DNA of 54,572 nt from Halobacteriovoraceae bacterium (GTDB lineage Bacteria; Bdellovibrionota; Bacteriovoracia; Bacteriovoracales; Bacteriovoracaceae), in assembly GCA_002712005.1 (NCBI GenBank), contig PASP01000019.1:1-54572 (forward strand), written 5' to 3'. Within the stretch, counting starts at the first letter, position 1. Every line of letters starts with the position of its first letter. This document shows, one piece after another, positions 17,148 to 26,103 of the stretch. The notes under the pieces were generated by a model that was given only the letters and a program-made list of their open reading frames with translations, had not been told where the DNA came from and made no database searches. Both the position numbers and the translations under genes were made by a program.

Positions 17148-18499
17148 ATACGTATAGTTTCAAGGCAATTGATGATTTTCTTATAAGTGTGCTTTGGAAA
17201 CTTCTCTCTTAGCCTTCCCATAATCTCTTCGAGATCTGGTTTACGACCAGCATTTTTAAATTGAATCAGCTCATCAGTAAAGGCCTCACTCACAATAAGA
17301 ACCTTGGCCAAGGGTGAGATATCATCTTTATATTCTAGAGCAAATCCCATTCCATTTGATGTCCCATGATGCTGAGAAATAATAGCATCAGCCCCCATTG
17401 GACAACGAGGAAAATTCTTAACCATTTCACTGGCCAAGCGAGCGTGATTGATAATGATTTCCTTTTCTTTTTCAGATATCCCCTCTTGAAAAACAAGATT
17501 TTCTTCGGAGTGAAGATGGGGATACTTGGCAAAAATAGGAGCTAGAAAAATATCATGAAAATAAAAAACAAAACTTAATTTTTCAGCATGCTCCTCAGAG
17601 CCCCAGCTGATCTCTTTTATAATATGTCTTGATATATAAGTTCCAACCACAGAATGGAAATAGAGGTGACCGGTCTTATTTTGTAACATCATCCCAAGAA
17701 GGTGCTTCAACTTGGGAACAGAGTTAAGAACTTCGGTTACCGACTCCATACACTTCTTTGAGAGATCAACAATCTCAGGAGTGACTTTAGGATTTTCTCC
17801 TAACATCCCCCCAATGACCTCGTATCCTTGCTCGACAACAGCAACTCGGTCTTGATCCGTTAAAGTTGTATCCTCTAATTTATCTAAGACGATTTCTGAA
17901 GCTTGATTGACAATTTTCAAACGCATGGATGAAGGTATAAAAAGATTCAATACCCCATCTGCAGCATAGGAATCTAATTTCACATTAGGTTTTAATTCTT
18001 CAGAAGCTTGTAGGGCCTGTGAGAATTCATGAGGTCCCTCATTTCCAACTTTGATATAGATATCACAAGGAGCTTTAGTGAAGTTTCTTAGCATACTCAA
18101 AGGAATGGGATAGAATTCAGGAACTTCCTTAGCCGCCATATCTTTTGCCGTAATTCCTAAAATCTTCGCGCAGGTCTTAATAAAAAGAGGAATATTCAGG
18201 TTTGCCGGTAAAGTATAAACTTTCTTAGTATGACTAAGTTTAGACATATCTCCAATGATAATCATAGGAAGGGCCAGGCCTGCCTCTTTCGCCAGCTTAA
18301 AGGCCATAACAGGAGCATCTTGTTCATCTAATTGGCCAAGAGAAATAAGAAGTGAAACTTCAGGATTGTCGGCGAGAGCTTGAGGGAGATCATCTATTTT
18401 ATGACAAGTAATAATGTCTACATCACAAAAAGCTTTTAAATTAAAGCTATAAAGATCATTGAGCAACTCATGATGAGATAAGAGGATGGCCTTTGTCAC
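17144..18499 (-). CDS. Pseudo-receiver / degenerate HD-GYP-like signalling protein
   Basis: Same layout as the convergent neighbour at 15780. The N-terminal receiver-like region lacks the acceptor aspartate (LLISLGQLDEQ). A PEFYPIPLSMLRNFTKAPCDIYI segment parallels the neighbour. The C-terminal HD-like domain has YFHDIFLAP, INHARLASEM and SQHHGTSNGMGF, but no proline or tyrosine in the GYP position. It may bind rather than cleave a cyclic dinucleotide. It follows the OmpR-type regulator by three bases and is probably its operon partner. Its stop overlaps the stop of the opposite gene. Confidence 0.65.
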   Translation of the reverse strand: MTKAILLSHHELLNDLYSFNLKAFCDVDIITCHKIDDLPQALADNPEVSLLISLGQLDEQDAPVMAFKLAKEAGLALPMIIIGDMSKLSHTKKVYTLPANLNIPLFIKTCAKILGITAKDMAAKEVPEFYPIPLSMLRNFTKAPCDIYIKVGNEGPHEFSQALQASEELKPNVKLDSYAADGVLNLFIPSSMRLKIVNQASEIVLDKLEDTTLTDQDRVAVVEQGYEVIGGMLGENPKVTPEIVDLSKKCMESVTEVLNSVPKLKHLLGMMLQNKTGHLYFHSVVGTYISRHIIKEISWGSEEHAEKLSFVFYFHDIFLAPIFAKYPHLHSEENLVFQEGISEKEKEIIINHARLASEMVKNFPRCPMGADAIISQHHGTSNGMGFALEYKDDISPLAKVLIVSEAFTDELIQFKNAGRKPDLEEIMGRLREKFPKHTYKKIINCLETIRI

Positions 18500-18502
18500 A
18501 GA

Positions 18503-19213
18503 CTACATTTCTTCCGCTAAGAGGTAACCTTTCTTGTGAAGACTCTTTACTGTCATCACACTTGGACCTAATTTCTTTCTCAGTTTAGAAACGTGCTGAT
18601 CAACGGTACGATCAATCACATTTTGTCCTTTCCCCCAAACAGATTCAAGGAGTTCTTGGCGACTCTTTACAACTCCCTCATCTTTAATGAGTTGATATAA
18701 GATTTTAAATTCAATAGGAGTAAGAGAAATTTCTTGCCAATTATCTTCGCCTTCTTTTTCGAGAATCGAAAGAGAAAGGGTCGTCAACTCAAGCTTAAGG
18801 TCATATTTTTCTAAAATATTACCATGACCAGGAGTCGTTCCCCTAAGTCGAGCATTAATTCTTGCTACTAACTCAAGAGGTTCAAAGGGTTTAGATACAT
18901 AATCATCAGCACCAGCATCGAAAGCATTTAACTTATCTTTTAAATCCTTTCTTTGGGTTAACATAATAATTTGAAGGTCATTGAAGTCGAGCTCATTCTT
19001 TAATTTGTGACAAAGATCACTTCCTCGCCCATCAGGCAAAGTTTCATCAAGAATAAGGAGATCAAAGGGATTCTTCTTAATCAGAGATTCTCCCTCATTG
19101 AGATATTCAGCATAACTGAGTTCAAATTCACGGGACAAAGTATGACGGATTAAATCATGAATATCGTAATCATCATCAATCAATAAAATTTTCTTCTTTT
19201 GGCCATTTGTCAT
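18503..19213 (-). CDS. OmpR/PhoB-family response regulator
   Basis: A receiver domain (residues about 8-125) with acidic pair Asp13/Asp14, phosphoacceptor Asp56 in LLILDETLPDG and Lys in YVSKPFEP. A winged-helix DNA-binding domain follows (ISLTPIEFKILYQLIKDEG to LRKKLG, ending KSLHKKGYLL). It is a sequence-specific transcription factor controlled by phosphorylation. The cognate kinase is not in the window; the Hpt protein encoded divergently 136 bases away is a candidate donor. Confidence 0.92.
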   Translation of the reverse strand: MTNGQKKKILLIDDDYDIHDLIRHTLSREFELSYAEYLNEGESLIKKNPFDLLILDETLPDGRGSDLCHKLKNELDFNDLQIIMLTQRKDLKDKLNAFDAGADDYVSKPFEPLELVARINARLRGTTPGHGNILEKYDLKLELTTLSLSILEKEGEDNWQEISLTPIEFKILYQLIKDEGVVKSRQELLESVWGKGQNVIDRTVDQHVSKLRKKLGPSVMTVKSLHKKGYLLAEEM

Positions 19214-19281
19214 CTTTTTATCTCATTTGTCTCGTCATACTCAGCACAAATTGATTTATAAGTATGAGTTTTCTTTAAAAA

Positions 19282-19309
19282 TTGAATTCTATGGTATTAT
19301 AAATATATT
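19282..19309 (+). promoter_or_regulatory. Probable sigma-70 promoter for the Hpt operon
   Basis: TTGAAT, a 16-base spacer and TATATT lie 41 bases ahead of the Hpt start, in a very AT-rich divergent interval. A second TATAAT at 19312-19317 could serve instead. Confidence 0.4.
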
Positions 19310-19349
19310 ACTATAATATTAATTTTACTCAAGAATTGAAGGAAAATAT

Positions 19350-19652
19350 ATGGCCGAAAAAAGAAAAGTTACGATTGACGCCGATCTTCAAGAGATCATT
19401 CCTAGCTTTTTGGATAACCGTAAAAAAGATATTGTTAAATTAGATGAGTTCCTTCCCGCTAAGCAATACTCTCAAATTGAATCAATCGCCCATAAACTCG
19501 CAGGCAACGCTGGTAGCTATGGCTTTGACGATCTAGGTCAAATAGGGGCCAACCTCGAAGCTGCATGTCAGTCATTAAATGAAGCAGAAATCGCCAATTT
19601 ATGCTTAGCTTATAAAGAATACTTAGAAAATTTAGAGATTGAATACAAATGA
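19350..19652 (+). CDS. Histidine phosphotransfer (Hpt) protein
   Basis: A 100-residue all-helical Hpt domain. The phosphorylatable residue is His48 in IAHKLAGNAGSYGFDDL, matching the HxLKGxxxxxG pattern. It would shuttle phosphate between a hybrid kinase and receivers. It overlaps the next gene by four bases (ATGA), so it is produced with a receiver/PilZ-like protein that could be its partner. Confidence 0.88.
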   Translation: MAEKRKVTIDADLQEIIPSFLDNRKKDIVKLDEFLPAKQYSQIESIAHKLAGNAGSYGFDDLGQIGANLEAACQSLNEAEIANLCLAYKEYLENLEIEYK

Positions 19653-20335
19653 ATTTAAGAAAGCATATCCTCATTCTTGATGATGACTTAGACTCAATTC
19701 ATTTCATCTCCAAGATTCTGGAAAATGCTGGTCACAGTGTTCACTACGCAACAAATGCCACAGATTTTAGTCAACTTTTAAATGAAATAGGACCCCATCT
19801 TATTCTTGTGGACTATAAACTTAATCTTGGCACGCTTACAGGTATCCATATCATTGATCGCCTAAAGAAAGATGAATTCCTGCGAAAAATCCCTATATTT
19901 CTTATCTCTGCATCGGAAAGCAAGAAGCTTATTGCTACGGCCACCGCTGTTGGAGCAAGTGATTTCGTCAAGAAGCCCATTCAAACAGCGATCTTTCTAC
20001 AAAAGATTAAGAAGGCCCTAAAAATTCACGAATTACCAGAGTTGACGTTAAAAGAGCCCCTTAAAGTAAAATGTCAATCTATGGCCGATATCATTCAAAT
20101 CTCTGAATCTTCTCTTAAGATCAAAGGTCCGATCAAGTATTCAGATGATACTGTCTTAAATATTGATTCGCCCTATCTCCAGAATTTAGGCTGCCATACG
20201 TGCAAATACAAAACCAATGATAGAAATAAAGTTCTCGACGCTGGTATCTATATTAATGAAGTCGAAATTAAAGGTATCAAAGAAGAAAGCGCGAAGAACA
20301 TAAGAATGATTAAAACAACCACCAAGCAAACTTAA
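19649..20335 (+). CDS. Receiver protein with C-terminal PilZ-like domain
   Basis: N-terminal receiver (residues 5-122): acidic Asp11-13, acceptor Asp55 in LILVDYKLN, Ser and Lys in LISASES and FVKKPIQ. The C-terminal 95 residues resemble those of the following protein (compare ISESSLKIKG with INEFGLTLRG) and look like a small beta-barrel such as PilZ, but the RxxxR and D/NxSxxG motifs for cyclic-di-GMP are not evident. Two cysteines (GCHTC) are present. It is co-transcribed with the Hpt gene. Confidence 0.78.
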   Translation: MNLRKHILILDDDLDSIHFISKILENAGHSVHYATNATDFSQLLNEIGPHLILVDYKLNLGTLTGIHIIDRLKKDEFLRKIPIFLISASESKKLIATATAVGASDFVKKPIQTAIFLQKIKKALKIHELPELTLKEPLKVKCQSMADIIQISESSLKIKGPIKYSDDTVLNIDSPYLQNLGCHTCKYKTNDRNKVLDAGIYINEVEIKGIKEESAKNIRMIKTTTKQT

Positions 20336-20369
20336 ATTTTTATAAATATAAAAAAGTAGAATATCACTT

Positions 20370-21074
20370 ATGAGTATGGACCCGACCGATTCCCCCATTC
20401 TAACCCTAGACGATGATCATGACTTCAACACTTTAGTTAAGCATATTTTTAAGCGTCATGGGATCAAAGTGACAACCACGGAGACAGTTGAAGAATTTAT
20501 CGCTCAACTTAAAGAAACAAAACCAAAGCTTTGTCTTATCGACATTAATCTTGATCGCGGTTTTGGAGCAGGCTTCTCCCTACTTCAGGCCCTTCGAAAT
20601 AAATACGGCTTATCTATTCCCATCATCATGCTCTCGAGAAGAAAAGAAGACAAAGATATTATTAAAGCACTTGAACTAGGGGCAAACGATTATATTTATA
20701 AACCGATAGATGATGCTTTCTTGCTCAGTAAAATAAATCATTTTCTTCACCATGATCAAATTCAACCTCTTCCCTACTATAAAGTAAGTGAAAAAGACTC
20801 TCCCTGTAAACTTACATGGGATAGCGAAATTATAGGAATCAATGAATTTGGCTTGACCTTAAGAGGATCACATTTTGCGGCTAAAGGCACACGCCTCAAT
20901 CTCGATACAAGGGCCCATGCCGAGATCTTTGGAGATTATGAGAAAATAAAACTCTTTGTCTCCAAAAGCTGGATTGATTCACAAACCCATCTCTATCATG
21001 CCTATTGTGAATATGATTATGAAAATGAAGATCTCTTGGCCCATATTAGAAGTTACTTACTCACCCACACTTAG
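20370..21074 (+). CDS. Receiver protein with C-terminal PilZ-like domain (paralogue)
   Basis: Receiver with Asp14-16, acceptor Asp58 in LCLIDINLDRG, Ser in IMLSRRK and Lys in YIYKPIDD. The C-terminal domain (about 100 residues) aligns by eye with the preceding protein (EIIGINEFGLTLRGSHF, KGTRLNLDT), so the two arose by duplication. It lies 34 bases downstream and is probably in the same operon. Its 3' end overlaps the convergent gene by 18 bases. Confidence 0.78.
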   Translation: MSMDPTDSPILTLDDDHDFNTLVKHIFKRHGIKVTTTETVEEFIAQLKETKPKLCLIDINLDRGFGAGFSLLQALRNKYGLSIPIIMLSRRKEDKDIIKALELGANDYIYKPIDDAFLLSKINHFLHHDQIQPLPYYKVSEKDSPCKLTWDSEIIGINEFGLTLRGSHFAAKGTRLNLDTRAHAEIFGDYEKIKLFVSKSWIDSQTHLYHAYCEYDYENEDLLAHIRSYLLTHT

Positions 21075-21473
21075 ATATTTATCAATATAATTCTCAATGG
21101 CCTCGAGCTTGAGCTCAATTTTGGGTGAACCAAAATCCAAGTGATCATCATAGAAGAACCAAAAACGATCTGCTTTTAAAACATGATCAAAGCTATAGTA
21201 GAGATCAGTCTCTTGCACTAAATTAGGTGTTTCTAGATTTTGATATTCTAAAACAAATACTCCATCAGGAATTTCTTCTGTCAGAATTTCACGAAAACGA
21301 GGCTGAAATGGTGAGATGGATTGATAGAAATAGAGAATCAGCTCCCTTTGATTATCCTCGTATTTTTTAAAGACGAAGAAATCACCCATATGGGCCCTGG
21401 TTTTAAATCCTCTTTTTTTAAAAGGGGACGAGTCTGCAAAGAAACTCAGGAATCTGCGAACTAAATCTAACAT
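21057..21473 (-). CDS. Hypothetical protein
   Basis: I do not recognise this 138-residue protein. It has no signal peptide or membrane segment and is rich in aromatic and acidic residues (FWFFYDDHLDF, ELILYFYQ). It is probably cytosolic. It overlaps the end of the convergent receiver gene by 18 bases and is transcribed away from the porin-like gene. No ribosome site is striking. Confidence 0.6.
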   Translation of the reverse strand: MLDLVRRFLSFFADSSPFKKRGFKTRAHMGDFFVFKKYEDNQRELILYFYQSISPFQPRFREILTEEIPDGVFVLEYQNLETPNLVQETDLYYSFDHVLKADRFWFFYDDHLDFGSPKIELKLEAIENYIDKYLSVGE

Positions 21474-21647
21474 AATTATCTAATTACCTATACTTACAAG
21501 CCCTTTAAGACCCATTAAAGTGAATAAAATACTGACGCCATCTGTAAGCTTTACAGGAAATCACTCAAAAGAGAAGGTTTTTGAGACAATTGACGCATAA
21601 CATAACTAAACCCACAGTAATCGAAATCGTAATTTAAGGAGAATCCT

Positions 21648-22676
21648 GTGAAAAAGATACTACCTGCCCTCCTCTTAGGCTTAAGTTTTAATACTTTCAG
21701 TCCCCTTCACGCACAAGACCTAGAACTTCTCGATGGAGACTTTGTCATTGGTTATGAAGGTGAGGTTAATACAAATTTAGGCTCAGGCACAGAAAGTGGG
21801 ACCCTTTCCAATTTAGACAATAGCTATATTAGTTTAAATGCAGAATGGAAGAATAAAATTCGCTTGGTCCTCACAGGAAAACTACAAGAAATCTTTAAAG
21901 AAAATAGTGTCGAGTTTAATGATGATTTTTCAATCGAAGAGTTTGTTAAAGAGGCCTATATAGAAATTAAAGAAGTGGGCGGATCACCAATTGCCGTCAT
22001 CGTTGGTAAGCAACCTATCCCCTTTGCTCAAAATGTACAGGCCATGCCTATATTTTCTAATAATCCATTAGCTGATCTTCAAAAGATTGATGAAGTTTAT
22101 GGACTTACAGTTGATCTAACTGAGGGTTTATTTGGGATTTTTGATCAAGTTGAGGTAAGTGCTTTTGAAACTGTAGAAGGTGACATGAGTATCGGTAGCA
22201 TCAATGGTGTTTCTGTAAGACTTAGTAAAATGCTCACCGACAATATTCTACTGACAATGGGTCATGCCGAGTTAGGAAATGATCATCTTACTTCAGGGAA
22301 TGAGAGAAGAACGACGGTAGGTCTCATTGGTGAATCTAATGATGGAATGCTCGTTGGATGGGTAGAAGGAATGTACTTTAGTAATAATCCAAAATATCCA
22401 GACTCTAGTTTTGCAATCACTGTGGGTGGAATGATGCGAGTACATCGTACAACCGATGTCATTGTAGAATTTAATTATGTAGAAAAAGAAGTTCTTCAAT
22501 ATGCTATCGGTACACGTACAGCACTTACAGAGAGTTTATCTCTTGGTGTAGAAGCACGATACAATGATCACTTAAACGGTAAAGACGATATTGTTTTAGG
22601 GATTAACTTAACTTATCAATTTGGATCTTCTCCAATCAAACCCAATGAAGAATACCTCTTTGATGATGAAGATTAA
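21648..22676 (+). CDS. Outer-membrane beta-barrel (porin-like) protein
   Basis: Signal peptide MKKILPALLLGLSFNTFSPLHA, then about 300 residues of alternating polar/hydrophobic strands (IRLVLTGKLQ, IAVIVGKQPIPF, NILLTMGHAEL, DIVLGINLTYQFG). This fits a beta-barrel porin or channel. The barrel-like part ends LTYQF, but about 17 further residues follow with an acidic end (YLFDDED), unusual for a barrel whose last strand should close on the terminal aromatic residue. The start is GTG after AAGGAG. The next exported protein follows after 48 bases and may share the transcript. Confidence 0.72.
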   Translation: MKKILPALLLGLSFNTFSPLHAQDLELLDGDFVIGYEGEVNTNLGSGTESGTLSNLDNSYISLNAEWKNKIRLVLTGKLQEIFKENSVEFNDDFSIEEFVKEAYIEIKEVGGSPIAVIVGKQPIPFAQNVQAMPIFSNNPLADLQKIDEVYGLTVDLTEGLFGIFDQVEVSAFETVEGDMSIGSINGVSVRLSKMLTDNILLTMGHAELGNDHLTSGNERRTTVGLIGESNDGMLVGWVEGMYFSNNPKYPDSSFAITVGGMMRVHRTTDVIVEFNYVEKEVLQYAIGTRTALTESLSLGVEARYNDHLNGKDDIVLGINLTYQFGSSPIKPNEEYLFDDED

Positions 22677-22724
22677 TAAGAAATAAATAGGATTTAAATA
22701 AAACCAATGCCCCAAGGTTTCATT

Positions 22725-24404
22725 ATGATTAAAAAAATATTAACTCCCATTATCGTGGCAACAACTATTGGACTTAGTACTCCCGTGTCTGCTCAATTTA
22801 TAATGGACAGTCATTCAAATAGCGTTCATTCAGAAATTGTCACCGATTATGAGAATCAACCCTTTATCTGGACAGCGATCACCCTAGGGGGCAAAGGGAT
22901 GACGACAAGTTATGATGCCAGAAAATTTATCGAAGCTGTCCATCTTTCTGATGAGTTAATGATCACTCTTTTCAAAAAAGCCGAGGGTAATTATGAAAAG
23001 TATAATGAACTCAAAGCTGACTGGTTGGCCAAAAGAACGAAAGAAGGCATTAGACAACTGGCCTATATTCAAATGATTCAAAAATATGCCACTCGCTCAT
23101 TTCAAAAAAATGAGTGGAAGGCCTTTCGTATTACAGAGAGTGATTATTATAAAAGAGTTCAAGAAAATGAAACAAAAACTCTACGCTCTTTACTCGACCT
23201 AGGAAAAGGAATTGTCTACGCCCGCAAACAATTCGGCTCCCAACTAAAAGAAATTGGATATCCTCATAGCGAATCGATGACCGATGAGGAATTATATTGG
23301 CAGTGGTATGAATTACAAAAATCCCGTATTAAAGAAAGCTTACGCTTACAAGAAGTTCAAAAGTACGAATACTTTGCAGCATTGGGATATAAGAAAGAAT
23401 TCTATGTTCGTCCAGTTGAAATTTTTGATTTTTCAAAAGAAGTAACTCAAATTATTGAAGATAATATTAATGAAAAAAGAATTCATGATGCAGATGTAGC
23501 GGCTCTTTTACAAAAGGATCCTAGAATTAGAGTTCTATTAAAAGATATTCAAGTTCTTGGACCGGATACTACAGAATTATCCATACTCAAAGAAAAAGCA
23601 CCTGAAGTTTATGATGATTTTATTCAATTAAAGAATAAAGAAGTGGTACCTTTTATTGAAAGTGACTTCATTGGTAAAATGAATCGCTATACAGATATCA
23701 CCATTCAAATGGCACAGAAGTATGAGAGTTCACAAAAGCTTACTGAACTCGCAAATCAGATGAAAGAAGAGTATCTTCTCACTAATGATCTCAATCGACT
23801 GATGATGGGTATGATCTATGATATTTCTTCTTTAATTGTAACCGAGAATAAGGACTTATCGAATATTTCTTTAGATAAAGCTTTATTCAATCAATACTTA
23901 GAAGCATTAGTCGATTATTCAACAGATTTTCTCTCTCAAGATGAGTTACTTCTTCAAGCAACTGAACATGGTGTACGTGTTGAAGACAATTTCTCCTATG
24001 CTCTCAATCAGAGTTTTCACGCTCAGAAAATGGAAAAATCTAATGAAATAAAAGAAGAAGTTCTTTTAAATGAATTAAGAAAATTGGCCCACTGGGTTCT
24101 TAAATTTCAAGTCAAAAAGGCCTCCCTTAGTATTGTACCAAAAGTCTTCGTTCAACTCTTTGATACGCACACATGGGAAGGACAAGAAAAGATAGAAAAA
24201 TTTCTTAAGGCCAAGAAGTACGAAGATGACCTCTTAGACTTCAAAGTCAATAAATTAAAGCCTTATTGGTTGGGTATTCTAAGAATAGATCCAACAGGGA
24301 ATCATAGATTAAGTGATGAGAGGGCGGTTGATTTCGTACTCGATCTCTCTGCTACTGAAGTAGAACGTGCTGAAAATGCAGCGTTTAAGATTGAATATAA
24401 CTAA
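22725..24404 (+). CDS. Large exported helical protein of unknown function
   Basis: Starts MIKKILTPIIVATTIGLSTPVSA, a clear signal peptide, with AAGG seven bases before this ATG; the ATG at 22707 would add six residues and is less likely. The mature protein (about 535 residues) is charged, predicted mostly helical and rich in Lys/Glu/Leu, with no membrane segment or cysteine pattern. No family recognised. Its position straight after a beta-barrel gene suggests a periplasmic partner of that protein. Confidence 0.65.
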   Translation: MIKKILTPIIVATTIGLSTPVSAQFIMDSHSNSVHSEIVTDYENQPFIWTAITLGGKGMTTSYDARKFIEAVHLSDELMITLFKKAEGNYEKYNELKADWLAKRTKEGIRQLAYIQMIQKYATRSFQKNEWKAFRITESDYYKRVQENETKTLRSLLDLGKGIVYARKQFGSQLKEIGYPHSESMTDEELYWQWYELQKSRIKESLRLQEVQKYEYFAALGYKKEFYVRPVEIFDFSKEVTQIIEDNINEKRIHDADVAALLQKDPRIRVLLKDIQVLGPDTTELSILKEKAPEVYDDFIQLKNKEVVPFIESDFIGKMNRYTDITIQMAQKYESSQKLTELANQMKEEYLLTNDLNRLMMGMIYDISSLIVTENKDLSNISLDKALFNQYLEALVDYSTDFLSQDELLLQATEHGVRVEDNFSYALNQSFHAQKMEKSNEIKEEVLLNELRKLAHWVLKFQVKKASLSIVPKVFVQLFDTHTWEGQEKIEKFLKAKKYEDDLLDFKVNKLKPYWLGILRIDPTGNHRLSDERAVDFVLDLSATEVERAENAAFKIEYN

Positions 24405-24438
24405 GACCGAGCCAATCACTAAAGTATGTAGTTTTTTC

Positions 24439-24455
24439 TATAGACTAGATCTATA
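24439..24455. promoter_or_regulatory. Palindrome upstream of the acyl-CoA dehydrogenase gene
   Basis: TATAGA-N5-TCTATA, 61 bases before the start. It could be an operator for a dimeric repressor, or a weak hairpin after the preceding gene. No factor can be named. Confidence 0.25.
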
Positions 24456-24516
24456 AAATTTAGCGGGCCTCTGATACCATATGACCACTTTATGACTGAG
24501 AATAAGGATGGTAATT

Positions 24517-26103
24517 ATGAGTTTTATTCAAGAAGGCCCAAGAATTGATTATGAGAACTTCGATAAAGATAAGCTTATAACCAATACCTTAAAATGGCTT
24601 GTCTCTGGTAAAGACACTCGACAAGATATAAAGAATGATCTTCTTCGCTTCTATACAGAAGTCCTCCCTTTGGCCCACAAATGGTCTGAGCAAGCCGAAG
24701 CCCATCCTCCTCGTCATATTCCCTACTCTCCTTGGGGAGAGAAAATTGATGAAATTGAAACCCATGAAGCATGGAAAAAATTAGATGCACTAAGTGCAAC
24801 AGAGGGATTAATCCATCTAGGCCATCATGAACAAAATGAGCATGGAAGGATTCATCAATTTCTCAAACTCTTTTTATTTCACCCTGACAGTGCTTTCTAC
24901 ACATGTCCGTTGGCCATGACTGACGGAGCAGCAAAATTAATTAAAGAGCTTTTAAAAATGAAGCATCTTGATACCGACAAGAGAACGCTACTTAATAAAG
25001 CCTATAAGCATATAACCTCAAATGACCCTGAACAATTTTGGACCTCTGGCCAATGGATGACCGAAAAAAGCGGAGGTAGCGACGTCGGACATACAGAAAC
25101 AAGGGCCATAAAAGAGGGAAATAGCTATAAACTCTATGGAACCAAATGGTTTACATCGGCTACAACTTCACAAATGACCTTTACCCTAGCAAGGATCCAA
25201 GATGAATTTGGCGAAACCATTCCTGGTAACAAAGGACTCTCCCTTTTCTATGTTAAGCTCAGAGACGATGACGGTCATCTTCAAGGAATTAGAGTTCGAC
25301 GACTCAAAGACAAACTGGGAACAAAAGCTCTTCCCACTGCAGAGTTGGACTTTGATGGAGCGAAGGCAGAACTTGTAGGTGAGCAAGGCCTAGGGATTAA
25401 GAATATCTCTCACTTATTTAACATTACAAGAATTTATAATGCTTGTACCACTATTGGATCTTTTAAAAGACTGCTCGACTTGGCAAAAGACTACTCCAAT
25501 AAGAGAGTCGCCTTTCAAAAAAGATTAATCGATCATCCCCTTCATAAGAGAACATTAAATGAAATAGAAATTGAATTTGAAAAGTGTTTCAAACTCACCT
25601 TCTATACGGTGGCCCTCCTTCAACAGAGTGAAAATAATGAAGCCGCTGACGAAGAAGATCACGACACTATGGCACTCTTAAGGTTACTCACACCTATAGC
25701 AAAACTTTATACTGCCAAGAAGAATATAAATGCCACCACGGAATTGGTAGAATCTTTTGGTGGTGCGGGTTATATCGAAGATACAGGGATTCCTCGTTTT
25801 CTTAGAGACTCTCAAGTTTTCTGTATTTGGGAAGGGACAACAAATATTCTATCTCTCGACTGTATAAGGGCCATTCAAAAAGAGAATGCTTATGAAGTCT
25901 TCTATAAGAAGGCCTGTGAAAAGCTCGAAGAGATGGACGAAGATAAGGCGTCTGAACTCAAACAAAGACTAGATAAATTATCTACCCAGCTCAAGAGTTG
26001 GTCAAAAGATCCAGACTTGATGCAATACCATGCTAGAGATCTCTCTTTCAGAATTGGAGACCTATGTGTGGATATCTTCTGTAGTGAATTGGAATTTTCC
26101 TAA
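24517..26103 (+). CDS. Acyl-CoA dehydrogenase, AidB-like
   Basis: FAD flavoenzyme of the acyl-CoA dehydrogenase superfamily. Visible blocks: QWMTEKSGGSDVGHTET (flavin/substrate region), GTKWFTSA, LKDKLGTKALPTAELDFDGA and VESFGGAGYIEDTGIPRFLRD, then CIWEGTTNIL, whose Glu sits at the usual catalytic-base position. About 528 residues with N- and C-terminal extensions, as in AidB or ACAD11-like members rather than the 380-residue beta-oxidation enzymes. The ATG at 24517 is chosen for spacing from AAGG. The substrate is unknown. It converges with the CpaF gene, the stops overlapping by four bases. Confidence 0.9.
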   Translation: MSFIQEGPRIDYENFDKDKLITNTLKWLVSGKDTRQDIKNDLLRFYTEVLPLAHKWSEQAEAHPPRHIPYSPWGEKIDEIETHEAWKKLDALSATEGLIHLGHHEQNEHGRIHQFLKLFLFHPDSAFYTCPLAMTDGAAKLIKELLKMKHLDTDKRTLLNKAYKHITSNDPEQFWTSGQWMTEKSGGSDVGHTETRAIKEGNSYKLYGTKWFTSATTSQMTFTLARIQDEFGETIPGNKGLSLFYVKLRDDDGHLQGIRVRRLKDKLGTKALPTAELDFDGAKAELVGEQGLGIKNISHLFNITRIYNACTTIGSFKRLLDLAKDYSNKRVAFQKRLIDHPLHKRTLNEIEIEFEKCFKLTFYTVALLQQSENNEAADEEDHDTMALLRLLTPIAKLYTAKKNINATTELVESFGGAGYIEDTGIPRFLRDSQVFCIWEGTTNILSLDCIRAIQKENAYEVFYKKACEKLEEMDEDKASELKQRLDKLSTQLKSWSKDPDLMQYHARDLSFRIGDLCVDIFCSELEFS

